DNA of 64,000 bases, taken from Rhizomys pruinosus. Its lineage: Eukaryota; Chordata; Mammalia; Rodentia; Spalacidae. Under the pieces are notes generated by a model, which was not told the DNA's origin, made no database searches, and worked only from the letters and a program-made list of their open reading frames with translations. The DNA lies in the NCBI GenBank assembly GCA_009823505.1, contig VZQC01006291.1, positions 1,310,266 to 1,374,265 on the forward strand. Reading direction: 5' to 3'. Both the position numbers and the translations under genes were made by a program. Below, piece after piece: positions 1 to 11,571 of the stretch (the first letter of the stretch is position 1; each line of letters starts with the position of its first letter).

Positions 1-445
1 GTAGAGAGGCAGAGAGGCCTGTAAAGGCAGATACTTAGGGAAGAGTGCTCTGAGGATATGATGCTTCACCTGACATTTGCAGGTAGATGAGCTCTGGAGG
101 GGCTGAAGACGGGACAGGGCAGACAAAATGGCATGGATAGGCCTAGTGTGGAGAAGTTTGGGAAATCAGGTCAATGTGGCTGGAGCTGTAGTTTAGGTTC
201 AAATGACCCCCGAAGGCCTCTGTGATAAAAAGCGTGGCTTCAGCTTGGTGCTACTTCGAGTGCTGGAAACTCTAAGAAGTGGCTCCTACTAGTGGTTTTA
301 AGTCACTGGGGGTGTGTCCTCAAAAGAGATTATGGGGTCATGTCCCTGCCCCATGCTCCTGCCATAATCTGTCACCACAGGTACAAAGTATTGGGCCGAT
401 TGTTTGTAGACTGAAACTTTCAAATCTGTTAACCAAGATAATCTT

Positions 446-669
446 CCTTTTTTTGTGTGTGTATGGGTGTATTGCCTATTGCCTGCATGTATGTAAATGC
501 ACCCGTATCCTGCATTGCCCTTGGAGGTCAGAAGAAGGTGTCTGATGCCCTGGAACTGGAGTTATGGATGGTTGTTAGCTGCTATGTGCCATGTAGGGGA
601 TGGGAATCGAACCTGGGTCCTCTGTAAGAGCAATCAGTGCTCTTAACCATTGTGCCATCTCTCCAGCCC
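446..669 (-). repeat. B3-type (B2 superfamily) SINE, diverged
   Basis: Full-length minus-strand copy. It runs from the T-rich tail complement through TGCCTGCATGTATGTAAATG to CATCTCTCCAGCCC, the complement of the tRNA-like head. An older subfamily with few CpGs. Confidence 0.88.
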
Positions 670-725
670 ACCTTCCTCTTTATAAAGGTGATTATTTCAG
701 TTATTTGTTGCAGTAACTGAACTCT

Positions 726-978
726 TTTTTTATTAATTTTTTTTTTATTTTTTATTTCTGTATGTGTACGAATGTACTGTCTGCATGCAAGTCTGTGCAC
801 CCGTGTCGTGCAATGCCGCGGAGTTCAGAAGTGGGTGTCGGATTCCCCTGGAGCTGGAGTTCTCCTGGAATTGGAGTTTCGGACGGTTCTCGGCCGCCAT
901 GTGGGTGCTGGGGATCGAACCCGGGTCCTCTGTAAGAGCAGTCGGCACTCTTAACCGCTAGGCCATCTCTCCAGCCCC
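726..978 (-). repeat. young B3-type SINE, 17-bp duplication form
   Basis: CpG-rich minus-strand copy carrying the doubled AACTCCA(A/G)TTCCAGG(A/G)G block. It is flanked by a perfect 16-bp TSD (GCAGTAACTGAACTCT at 710-725 and 979-994), so the insertion is recent. Confidence 0.95.
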
Positions 979-1070
979 GCAGTAACTGAACTCTAACAGA
1001 GAAAACAAAGAGTGAAAGAAGATAAGACTGCAGAGAGAGCTAGCCAAGACAAGATCGTGCTAGAGAATTG

Positions 1071-1230
1071 TTTTGTTTTGTTTTTGGTCTTTTTGAGACA
1101 GGGTCTCCTTGTAGCCCCAGCTGTCCTGGAACTCACTATGTAGACCAGGCTGGCCTTGAGCTCACAGAGATCCATCTGCCTCTGCCTCTCAAGTGCTGGA
1201 ATTACAGGCATGTGCCACGAAGTCTTGCTA
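1071..1230 (-). repeat. B1 SINE
   Basis: 7SL-derived element on the minus strand: TTTTTGAGACAGGGTCTCC, CCAGGCTGGCCTTGAG, then AAGTGCTGGAATTACAGGCA. Moderately diverged. Confidence 0.92.
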
Positions 1231-1342
1231 GTTTTTTTTTTTTTTTGACAGGATCTTGCTATGTAGTCTGGGCTGGCCTCAAATTTACAATTCTCCTGAC
1301 TTTGCCTTCCAAGTGCTGGAATTATGGGCAAGCACCATGACC
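1231..1342 (-). repeat. old or partial B1 SINE
   Basis: A second, more diverged B1 in the same orientation, directly behind the first. It has its own T-tract followed by GACAGGATCTTGCTATGTAG and AAGTGCTGGAATTATGGGCA. Confidence 0.75.
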
Positions 1343-1800
1343 TGTGAGCTCTGTGACTTTGTCTTAGCAATGAGAAGTGTTTACATAGGCGAGTGACATG
1401 TTCACATTTGTGGTGCTAGTTAATTTTCTTAAGACTCAGAGCACAGTCATCCCTGATCATATGTCGACTCATCAGATAACCATGGGGGTAATTCTAGAGC
1501 ATTTTGCAATAACAAGCATGCATAAGAGTTGAACATGATTAACAACAGAAAGGACTCTTCTGGTTAGCCATTTGATAGATTCCATCATTCATCTGCAGGT
1601 GTTTAATTTTGATAACAACTCAAAATGTATCCTCCACTGCCAGCCATCTGTATTGAAACCAGAATTCCCTGATGTCATTAACTGAGGGAGGGAGTTGTCT
1701 GTCACTTTTATCTAGTCTGCCAGTTTGTAAAAATTAAAGATGTGTAGTTTATATAATCATGGTTTTCGATGGTTAGGAGAGCTTAAAGAGATGAAGAGTC

Positions 1801-2043
1801 GGGGCTGGAGAGATGGCCTAGCGGTTAAGAGCGCCGGCCGCTCTTGCAGAGGACCCAGGTTCGATCCCCAGCACCCACATGGCGGCCGAGAACCGTCTGA
1901 AACTCCAATTCCAGGAGAACTCCAGTTCCAGGGGAATCTGAGACCCTCTTCTGACCTCCGCGTCATTGCATGACACGGGTGCACAGACTTGCATGCAGAC
2001 AGTACATTCAAACACATACAGAAATAAATAAAATTAAAAAAAA
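1801..2043 (+). repeat. young B3-type SINE, 17-bp duplication form
   Basis: Full-length plus-strand copy with pol III A box TGGCCTAGCGG and B box GGTTCGATCCC. A 13-bp TSD, AAAGAGATGAAGA, lies at 1785-1797 and 2044-2056. Confidence 0.96.
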
Positions 2044-2649
2044 AAAGAGATGAAGAATCTTGTGGCTTTGAGTGGAATGCCGTATCTGACTGAGGTGGCG
2101 GCTTTGGCTAAATAAGTTAGGAAGAAGAACCACAGAATGAGTTTAAAAGTAGAGATGCCTATCCCTGCTGGAACAGAAATGACTCTGGGAAGAGAGTGAC
2201 AAATGTGACTTGGTCCACCTGAAGCATCGCCTTATACTCTTTCATCTGCTACCTCTTCAGTTCTTTTTCCATCCTTCTGAATGCATCAAAGGGAAGAGCA
2301 TTTTTGGTCCTTCAGTGCCTTTAACCTTGTTGCCCATCTCTTCATTTAATAGAGATATAACAGATTTTAGGCCTCACATCTTTAGCAGAAGAAGCTTAGA
2401 GACAATGTTTTAAGTAAGATCCTATATAAGAATTCACATGTCCATAGCACACCATGGCTTACCATTTTCAACGGACCATGGGAGTAATTGGAGAACAATC
2501 TGTGAGGCGAGCAGATGCATTTGTTATTGTAGAGGAGGAGCGTGGTCTAAAGATCCGAGTGATCTGATAAGTCTCATAGCTTGATGACCTCATGTCACTG
2601 TGGGTCCAAAGTGTCACTTTTCCTGTGTCTTCTCTCACTATGACATTCA

Positions 2650-2855
2650 ATTTCTATTTTTTATTTTCTGTGTATGAGTATGTGCCTGAATGTATGTATG
2701 TGTACCATGTGTATGCATTGCCTGCAGAAGCTGTCAGATACCTTAGAATAGGAGTTAGACATGGTTATATACCACCATGGGAATGCTGGGAATTGAACCT
2801 GAGTCTTCTCTAAGAGCAGTCAGTTCTTGAACCGCTAAGCCACTTCTCCAGTGCC
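2650..2855 (-). repeat. B3-type SINE, old
   Basis: Diverged minus-strand copy, recognisable from GTGTATGAGTATGTGCCTG through GCTGGGAATTGAACC to CTTCTCCAGTGCC. Confidence 0.8.
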
Positions 2856-2938
2856 AAGTATTCAGCTTCTTAATCACAGGCATCACAGGCAGAAATGTAA
2901 GCTCAATTTGTTATTAGAAAATGCTTTTCCTTCATACA

Positions 2939-3005
2939 GAGAGGGAGAGCGAGAGGGACAGTGAGAGGGAGAGCGAGAGGGAGAGCGAGAGGGAGAGCAA
3001 GAGCG

Positions 3006-3051
<46 letters not shown>
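2939..3051. repeat. 12-bp minisatellite (GAGAGGGAGAGC) grading into (GA)n
   Basis: About five or six copies of a purine-only 12-mer (one with a GGGACAGT variant) occupy 2939-3009 and pass into a (GA)n run to 3051. The minus strand is a pure pyrimidine tract in the TRPM3 sense direction. Confidence 0.9.
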
Positions 3052-3053
<2 letters not shown>

Positions 3054-3103
3054 GGAAGGAAATCGGAGAAGCTTAGGGAAGACAGCTAAAAAACCAAGAC
3101 TCT

Positions 3104-3340
3104 GGGGCTGGAGAGATGGCCTAGCGGTTAGGAGCGCCGACGTTCTTGCAGAGGACCAGGTTCGATCCCCAGCACCCACGTGGTGGCCGAGAGCCGTCTG
3201 AAACTCCAGTTCCAGGGGAATCCGACACCCTCTTCTGACCTCCGCGGCATTGCACGACACGGGTGCACAGACTTGCATGCAGACAGTACATTCATACACA
3301 TACAGAAATAAATAAAATTAATAAAAAAAAATTAAAAAAA
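3104..3340 (+). repeat. young B3-type SINE, single-unit form
   Basis: CpG-rich plus-strand copy that lacks the 17-bp duplication. TSD AAAACCAAGACTCTGG flanks it at 3090-3105 and 3341-3356. Confidence 0.95.
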
Positions 3341-4229
3341 AAAACCAAGACTCTGGCACAGACCATTTAGCTATTTGAAGATTCTGTTTGCTTCAGCCTG
3401 TCCCCTGGTATTTGCTCTGCCGAGCTCATCTACCTTCTTTTAGTTACAAGCCTTGCTTTGCTTTCCTGTCTTATTTTGTGGTCATAGGCTTTTTTTTTTT
3501 TTTAAGGCCTGCTCTCTTGAAATTCCTATTTCTGTGGTTCTTCCCACTTTTTTCTACTATAAAACATCAGAGGTTTAGAGTTTTAGAGATACTTTAGATT
3601 TCTTTTTATGGCACTAGAGTAGTGATTGAAAACTTCTTGATATCCAAACATGGTCATAGTATCATGTGAAACTGCAGTTTTAGATTTGGGTTCATGACAA
3701 ACTGATCTTATTTATGGAAACTGCTAATTTGTGGCTCCATATGCATCAAAGTTATTTTTGGTATACCTCAAATTAGAGGGTTTTGTGAGAGGAAGTGGAG
3801 TCAGTTAACTGAGGAAAATCTCTCTACTGTGGCATTTACGGCTTCATTTAAATGCCGCATTTATGATCACTAGCTTTTGAGGTGAGTCACACAGTTATTT
3901 AAAATAGGTCAGTGTTTACCCAAGGCACAGGATAAGCAGCACCACTCCCCACACTTCGCGATTAGCATGCTATTCAAATTCTGCTAATACAGCCTACACA
4001 TAGAAATACTTCTCCCAGAATAAATTTAATTATCTACAATATCTGTTTTTTTTATTTCTAAATTTGAAACATTAGAAAATGCATCTAGAATTCTGTAGGA
4101 CTCCAAGAGATAATCTTAGATTAATTAACACCTTTGGAGGAGAGTAGCCCTCCTGTGACTCCCACAGATGGGCTCTGTTAGATGTCACAAACAAAGAGTG
4201 AAGAAATTTATTTACATAAATAAAAAACT

Positions 4230-4435
4230 GGGCCTAGAGAGATGGCTCAGTGGTTAAGAGCACTGACTGCTCTTGTAGAGGACCAGGGTTTGATTGCCAG
4301 CACCCACATGGCAGCTAACAAACATCCATAATTCTAGTTCCGGGGAATCCTCTTCTGACTTCTGCAGGCATCGTCTGACATGGGTGCACTTACACACAAA
4401 TACACTCATACACATAAAATAAAAATAATAAACAA
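4230..4435 (+). repeat. B3-type SINE
   Basis: Starts GGGCCTAGAGAGATGGCTCA, has B-box-like GGTTTGATTGCC, and ends in an A/T-rich tail. Diverged. Confidence 0.88.
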
Positions 4436-4531
4436 AATACTTTTAAAAATTAAAAAATAAGTGTGAATAGCCCCATCTTGTACTTAAGACACAACATTTC
4501 CATGGAATCTCCAATTCTCTAAAGAAAATGA

Positions 4532-4753
4532 GGGGCTGAAGAGTTGGTTCAGTGGTTAAGAGTGCTAACTGCTCATGAAGAGGACCTGGGTTCGATTCCC
4601 AGCACCCACATGGCAGCTAAGAACCATCATCTTTAACTGCAGTTCCACGGGAATCGCATGCCCTCTTCTGACCTCTGAGACATTGCATGGCACGGGTGCA
4701 CCAACCTACATGCACATAGTACACTCATACACATAAATAATAATAATTAAAAA
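4532..4753 (+). repeat. B3-type SINE with TSD
   Basis: Plus-strand copy with B box GGTTCGATTCC and TSD AAAGAAAATGA at 4521-4531 and 4754-4764. Confidence 0.92.
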
Positions 4754-4949
4754 AAAGAAAATGAAATTTTTATCATTTATTTGAAGCCAAAGCAAGTGCC
4801 TAAATCTAAAGGTTATATAAAGGACACAGAAATTTGTCCTTAATGAGACCATGGTGACCTACAGTTTCCCCTCCCCCCTCTTTCTCTCTCCTCTTGGCAA
4901 AAGTTGCCACTTCCATTCAAATGCCACGATTCTGTCACAACTAACTGTA

Positions 4950-5215
4950 CGGCTCATCTGTAGAGGCAGGGCAGCCTTGTTAGTAAGAGCACCATGGCTA
5001 TTGGGACAGGTTCCCACAGGTTGTTTCCTCCTGCTGGTTGTGTGATCCTGTGTGTTATTTAGCCTCTATATTGTCTTTTCCATATATGTAATGTGGAAAT
5101 GGCAATAGTTATTTTCCTAGCCATCTAAGGTTAAATGAATTCATCTCTATAAAGGTCTTCAAGAAGGGCTGGTGTGTAGCAAGCATTATGGAAACATTTG
5201 CTGTTACTCAAGTGC
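4950..5215 (+). repeat. MIR (mammalian-wide SINE)
   Basis: Follows the MIR plan in order: TTAGTAAGAGCACCATGG, GTTGTGTGATCCTGTG, ATGTAATGTGGAAATGG, GGTTAAATGAATTCAT and GGTGTGTAGCAAGCATTATG. Heavily diverged, as expected for its age. Confidence 0.75.
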
Positions 5216-5984
5216 TGTACTAGTCTTTAGGGAGGACTCACTTATGGATCCTTCTCATTAAGCAGTGTGGCCTGTGGTGGTGGCCAGTCTTGAGTTATTT
5301 CTCAAGGGAAATAATCGTCCTACTTGAGAGAGATTAGAGAACACCAACTCTTTCACTTTGGAAACTGAGAGAAGCTTAATTAAAACGAAGCTTTGCAAAC
5401 ACCCCATGCAGACACCACACACTTGTTTAGTCATTTACTCATTCATTCAACAAACCTTACTGATGCCTGTTATAAGTCACACACTAGCTTAAGGGCAGGT
5501 TGAGAGATGAACAATATTCAGTCTTAGCATCAAGGAACTAGTGTTTATTCTTTTTTCAGTAGCTGTGATTGGGGTGAGAATTATCAGTGTCCATAAAAGT
5601 GACCATCTAATTAGCATTTCCAAAATACTACTACTCATCTACGCATGGAGCTTTCGATTTCTCCTTTTGATTTAGCTGATTATATTTATTTGCATCAGGT
5701 ACTTCTTTTCAACTTTGCCACTTGACCAGAGCCAGTTTTCCTATCATCAGATTTTATTACTGTCAAAAGCTGTATGCCAGGGACACTTGCAGTTAAAATC
5801 TGTGCAGTCTTTAGTCAGCCTTTAATGACCATGTAAAGTCACTGCCAAACACCAGAGTGTTTCTCTTGGTGTCTTCCTATCACATTAAGGTCTGTTTGGA
5901 GAGGTAAAACAACACCATCACTGTAGGCTTTGGAGATTCTTTTTAGTAATTTCATAGCAGAGAACTCTGACTTTCTGAAGTATA
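5216..5984. other. unique intron, possible ancient-repeat trace
   Basis: No gene seen. Around 5435-5540 there is CATTCATTCAACAAACCTTA and a following text typical of very old mammalian repeats, too decayed to name. The rest looks unique. Confidence 0.4.
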
Positions 5985-6625
5985 GCCCTGCCCGCCTCAT
6001 CCTTTGTGAACCTTAGTTTAGGTCTTCATCCTGTCTCGGGTGGAATCTAAAGACTGCTAATTGGTGTCTTCTCTACTCTACCCCATCCACTCTCCATGGT
6101 GCTGGTTGCATGGCTCTTCTATAGAGCAGGCAATTCTATCACATTCTTCTTTAAATTCCGCAATCCTTCCTACCATTGGTATGATGGTATCTTAATTTGC
6201 ATATTTCTTTTAAGACTGTCTCTGTTCTCTTCCCTAAGCCAGGCTCTCTGATACTCTTACATATTTCCTGTGAATGTCCTAATCCCACTGGATTCTCGAA
6301 TGCCTTTATATGCCCTTGAGTTTGCTCTACCTACTGCAAGGACTGGACTCTGCTCCTCAACCCATTACTCATCACTCATTTAAAATTCAGTAGACACTCT
6401 GTCTCCTATGTGAACATCTGATTTCCGCTTCCTAGATGCCCCAGAATCTCTGGATATTTGTTACTGTACTTGATTTCACATGGAAGTGTTTGTCTCCTCC
6501 AGTAGATTATGGATTCCCCAAAGCCATGATGCTTTCTTACTTACTGCAAGTTCTACAAGAGAACATGGCTCAACATCAGCTCTAGAGCAATGTTTGTGAG
6601 TTTCCTGAGTGAAGGAATGGCTGCT
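5985..6625 (+). repeat. L2 LINE 3' fragment (ancient)
   Basis: Low-similarity but ordered match to the L2 3' end: a C/T-rich coding relic, then TTGTCTCCTCCAGTAGATTA and tail-like text to about 6625. No open frame remains. Confidence 0.55.
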
Positions 6626-6754
6626 GGCTTTGTGTGGGGGCTTTAATAAGTCCCTTTGTCTTCATGGCAGGCAGACTTCTAGTCCACTTGGTAAAACAGG
6701 AGACATGGCATGGAGTTTTACTCTCCAAAAATTTGACTTGCTAGATCATTTAAA

Positions 6755-6977
6755 ATTTTTTTATTTATGTTAATTTTATGCATATGAGTGTTTTGCCTGC
6801 ATGTATGTAAGTGGACCTATGTTGTGTGATACCCACAAATTCCAGAAGAGTGCATCAGAAACCCTGGAACAGAAGTTACGGAGGGTGTTAGCTACCATGT
6901 ATTTACTGGAAATTGAACCTGGTTCCCTGCAAGAGTAGTCAGTATTCTGAAGCACTAAGTTATCCTCCAGCCCCCAT
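6755..6977 (-). repeat. B3-type SINE, old
   Basis: Minus-strand copy with TGTTTTGCCTGCATGTATGT at its start and ATCCTCCAGCCCCC at its end. Many substitutions, few CpGs. Confidence 0.87.
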
Positions 6978-7307
6978 CTTTGGATTCTTTATTTCTATAT
7001 TTGAGTTGCTTTGCGGTTTCTGTTGGGAACAGGTTGTCTTATTCTCATGATGCTTAGAGCAGTTTTCATAAAAGTGCTTATCAACTGTTTGAAGGTACTA
7101 AAGATTTTAGAGATCTCAAGATACTTTCCTTCACACAGATTTTATCTGCTTTGACTACTGGAAGTAATTATATCACATGAATGCAATACAACATATACCT
7201 ACATTTTAATTCTTACTAATTCCATGTCATATGTATGAGGTGAAGTTGAACTTTTAATCTTGTATAGAAGATGTACTGATAGTGACATAAGACCTCTCAT
7301 TGGAATA

Positions 7308-8070
7308 TGGTTCCTTTTATTTTTTTATTTTATTTAATATATTTTAAGGGATTCACAATATAAGAGCATGGTTGTTTTCAGATCACATTGACATTGCTCA
7401 GTTTGCCATACAATTAGGTAATTGGTGCTAGCATCCACAGATGAGGGATACCATTTGTCGTTTGTTTTTCTGGGACTGTTACTTCACTCAGCATGATGTC
7501 TTCTAGCTCCAGCCATTTACCTGCAAAGCTCATGATGTCATCTTTCTTTACCACTGCATAGAACTCCATTGTGTAGATGTGCCACATTTTCTCTATCCAA
7601 CTTGGGTTGGTTCCAGCTCCTTGCTATTGTGAAGAGAGCGGCAATAAACATGGCTGTGCATGTATCTCTGTGGTAAGATGAGTCTTGTAGATACATGCCC
7701 AGAAGTGGTATGGCTGGGTCAGGTGACAAGTTCATTCCAAGTCTTCCAAGGCTTCTCCACATTGTTTTCCATAGTAGCTGTACCAGTTTACATTCCCACC
7801 AGCAGTGGATGAGTGTTCTCCTTTCCCCACAACCTCTCCAGCACTTGGTATCATTTGTTTTCTTGATCCTAGCCAGTCTTATTGGAGTAAGATGATATCT
7901 TAAAGTGGTTTTGATTTGCATTTCCTTAATGATTAGCAATGTTGAACACTTCATAAGATGTTTCTCAGCCATCTCTAATTCCTCACTTGTGAAGTCTCTG
8001 TTCAGCTCTTTGCTCCATCTATTGAGTAGGTCATTTGTTTTCTCCTTTTCTTTACTAATGAAAAATCTGA
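7308..8070 (-). repeat. L1 LINE 3' end (ORF2 C-terminus, 3' tail)
   Basis: Minus strand. An open stretch at 7972-7538 encodes the ORF2 C-terminal region, with the zinc-knuckle-like CWRGCGERRTLIHCWWEC and PAIPLLGMYLQDSSY, before the 3' end and T-rich complement of the poly(A) near 7315-7340. Truncated at its 5' side near 8070 and non-functional. Confidence 0.93.
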
Positions 8071-8104
8071 GACAGATTATTTAACCTCTTCAAGTCTTTT
8101 ATAT

Positions 8105-8328
8105 ATTTTGTTTATTATTTTTATTTTATGTGTATGAATGTATTGCCTGCATGTATGTAAGTGCACCCATGTTCTGCAATCCCCAAGGAGGTCAGATGAG
8201 GGGATCAGATCTCCTGCACCTGGAGTTATGGATAGTTGTTAACTGTCATATGGGTGCTTCAAATCAAACCTAGGTCCTCTGTAAGAGTAGTCAGTGCTCT
8301 TAACCACTGAGCCATCTCTCCAGCCCCA
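8105..8328 (-). repeat. B3-type SINE
   Basis: Full-length minus-strand copy from TTTATGTGTATGAATG to CCATCTCTCCAGCCCC, next to the L1 fragment. Diverged. Confidence 0.9.
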
Positions 8329-9225
8329 ACTTTCTCATTTGTTAACAGAGATAGTATATCTCTTGTAAGGCTGATGTTTGTGGGGGGAAGAGAATCTGGA
8401 ACTGTCCCTGATACTAGAAGTATCTCAGTATCCCTGACATATATCTACCAAGTAATTGGGTTTTGTCTGTTTGTTAAGTACGCTTCATGTTTTGCAACTG
8501 TGGGGAATCTCAGTGATATTCAGCTCAGAGCTGAAGCAAGGTCCCCAGCATATAAACCATCCCTAGAGAGGAAACAGAGTCTAGAATTTCTCTAAAAGTT
8601 GGAGGAGACAAATCTGTGAGTGAGACAGAAAAGCTCAGTTCAAAGCTACTTAGCCAAGCTGTCCATGGGGAAAGCCCATGGACTCCTGAATCACATTCAT
8701 CAGGAGAATATGGAAACTAGTGATGGGAAGATCCCCCAAACCAGTATTCTTCGATAACCTTATACTATCTCAAAGTCAAACAGATGGGCATCAGAACTCT
8801 CAATTGAGCATTCCTCTCCTTGTTCTTAGACTTTGATATTTCCAAGGCTTGCTTTTTCCAAGGAAGGCGCTAGCTAGAAGATTCCTCTGGAGGTATTTGA
8901 ACTTGGGATAAAGAAATGATATAACTTTCAATCATTTTATGTGAGTAAAATCGGAGGACTGCAGAGGTAAATGACGTCCTTAAGATCCAATAAATAGCCC
9001 CTGAGAGTCAGCTAGGCTAAGTGGACATGAGAATTATGAGGGAAGACTCTGCTAATGAATTATGAGGACTTGAATGCACAGCTCAATTTGTACATCAATG
9101 AAAAGTTTGTGATTTGTTTAAATGACCAGATACAAATATATCTTCTTTATATCTGGGGATGTGATGTATCCCATGAATACGAAGATTCAGTAACATGACT
9201 TCAAGAATCCACTGTTGAATAGAGT
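8329..9225. other. unique intron
   Basis: No repeat, exon or RNA gene recognised. A 73-codon plus-strand open frame at 8374-8595 has no recognisable domain and no supporting context. Confidence 0.5.
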
Positions 9226-9239
9226 GATTCCTCATTTTA

Positions 9240-9478
9240 TTTTTTTTTTACTTTTTTTTTTAAATTTTATTTATTTTATATGTGTATGAATGTACTGTCT
9301 GCATGCAGGTTTGTGCACCCGTGTCGTGCAATGCCGTGGAGGTCAGAAGAGGGCATCGGATTCCCCTGGAACTGGAGCTAAAGACGGTTCTCAGCCTCCA
9401 TGTGGGTACTGGGGATCAAACCCAGGTCCTCTGCAAGAGCAGTCAGCGCTCTTAACCGCTAGGCTATCTCTCCAGCCC
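9240..9478 (-). repeat. young B3-type SINE, single-unit form
   Basis: CpG-rich minus-strand copy with a 14-bp TSD, GATTCCTCATTTTT, at 9226-9239 (last base differs) and 9479-9492. Confidence 0.94.
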
Positions 9479-10284
9479 GATTCCTCATTTTTTAAGATGC
9501 TCAAAGTTTCTTTCAGTCAATTGGAAGACACATAAATATTCAATGATTAAAATCTGCAAAAGCAACTTAGTGCTGCCATTTTTTTTTTCAGAAAACAATG
9601 GTTAGATAGAAAATTAGATTGAATGGAACAAGCTATGAGCTGTTCAGATTATTCTGTTACTGAGGATGAAATCCAGCTACAAAGTAAGCCTCTGACAATT
9701 AAGAAAAATAGCAGGTCTGATTTTGGTTTAATATCTAGTCTAGAAAAATTGTTCACCTGGGCTATTTCGGAGGGTTCTACCTAGTTAAGTGAGATAGATG
9801 TTAGAGAAATGTCCCTCACTGGGGAAGAATGTATACACATTGGTGGAAAAGCCTTTTCTGACAAATGTCCTTACCGCTACCCATAAAGTGATCACTTTTT
9901 AAAATGTTTGTTAACTTTCTCTTCCCCCTGAATTCTAAACTCCTGAGCTATGTATGGTGACACAGGAGGTACAGAGATGAATGTTAAAGGAAACACAAGC
10001 TGGGTAGCTTGGTGAGGCTGAGAGCAGTAAGCCAGGCAATCAGTACTCATGATAAGAACCAGCTTTACACTGTTTCACACATGGCATTTCATAGACAGAT
10101 TAAGATGGTGCTGGACTACAGACTCCTTGTTGCTTTTGTATTCTCCCCTCCCCTTGAGTGCCAATCAGTGCAGTGAGGGCCTACGGCTTTCTTCCCACTA
10201 TGCCTTTGTGTTGATCTTGTTTCTCTGCACTCCCTCTTTCTCTGGCATATTACCTTCTAAAATAGTGTATGTTTATTTATTATC

Positions 10285-10425
10285 TACCTAACTTTGCTAG
10301 ACTGTAAGCCACAAAAGAGTAGAAGTTTCTTTTTCTTTTGGCTCATTTACGTGTTTTTGCTAGTGGTTAGGACAGGGCTTAGAATATAATAGTTTCAAAA
10401 ATATTTGTCAGGTAACTGAATAAGT
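10285..10425 (+). repeat. L2 3' end relic
   Basis: GCTAGACTGTAAGCCACAAA followed by TTAGGACAGGGCTTAGAATA resembles the L2 'actagactgtaagctcc...agtgcctagaa' tail. Short and diverged. Confidence 0.55.
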
Positions 10426-10637
10426 GATGTTGCATGAAATATCAAATAACACTGGAAACCCATCAGAATTCAAGTACTTCCAATGTGGTGGAATCCCATT
10501 GCAGAAACACAAGAACTGTGGTGTCTAGTGTGGCCGTCATTATCCATGGGGACATTTAAATTTACAGTAAAATAAAATTAAAATTTAATTTCTTAGCCAC
10601 AATCCAAGTGCTTAGGGCCAGCCTGATGGTTGACACA

Positions 10638-10640
<3 letters not shown>

Positions 10641-10682
<42 letters not shown>
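10641..10682. repeat. (AT)21 microsatellite
   Basis: Uninterrupted alternating AT for 42 bp. Confidence 0.98.
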
Positions 10683-10684
<2 letters not shown>

Positions 10685-11341
10685 TGTCATCACAGGAAGT
10701 TTGGTTGGACAGCACAGGGCTGCCAAACATTCCACCTTGGGCTAGAGCTAGCAGGACACTTAAGTACAAAACCCTGAACAGTGCTGGCTCTGCTTATATG
10801 ATTTCCCTTTCTCTCTTTACTATTGGTTGAATGTGCCTAATAGTAAAAGGTAAGCATTCCAAGCAATATGGTGGCTACCACATGGCCAGACAGATTTCCT
10901 GCTGCAACTGTAAGTCAAGAACACCCTCTGAGTTCATTACAAGGAAAATCTCCTTAGTAAACAACTACATAACCAGGCAAGGGGGGTGGTCAGAATTTTA
11001 TTGTTTTAGGGCTGGCATAAAAGACAGAAGTGGAGTTGGCTTAAGATGCGTATGGAATCCCTGAGCATGCAGAACACGGACACACCATCAATGGATTAAA
11101 GAGTAAATGCTGGCTCAAGATTTATTCAGAGGAGAAGTTATCTAGCATGAGAAGGGTCAAAGCAGGGCAGCATTCTTGACTGAAATAACTCAGTTTTGGG
11201 ATGAGCTAAATCACCTTGCTGCAGCTACTGAGCCGCTCTCCTAGGGTACAATCTGGCCTGGGTGCTACGAGGACATTCCAGCCCCAGTCTCCTCACCAGG
11301 CTGTGCTACTGGGATGCAGTGAGCAAATGGCATAACTTTTT

Positions 11342-11555
11342 TTGAATTTAGTTTTTGTGTATGAGTTTATTGCCTGCATGTATGTGCGGGTACCCATGCT
11401 GTACAATGCCTATGAAGGCCAGAAGGGGGTGTTGGATCCCCTGGAACTGGAGTCATAGATGGTCTGTTAGCCTCCGTGTGGGCGCTGGGAATTGAACCCT
11501 GGTTCTCTGCAAGAACAGCCAGTGCTCTTCACTGCTAAGCCATCTTTGCAGCCTG
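11342..11555 (-). repeat. B3-type SINE with 16-bp TSD
   Basis: Minus-strand copy inserted within sequence resembling a MIR tail. TSD AATGGCATAACTTTTT lies at 11326-11341 and 11556-11571. Confidence 0.93.
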
Positions 11556-11571
11556 AATGGCATAACTTTTT

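Noticed and set aside
1801..2043. Possible tRNA gene (intact A box and B box)
   Set aside because: The promoter boxes belong to a SINE. No cloverleaf acceptor stem or anticodon loop of a real tRNA, and the unit recurs dozens of times with TSDs.
2939..3051. CRISPR-like array
   Set aside because: Units are contiguous 12-mers with no unique spacers. It is a simple tandem repeat in an animal intron.
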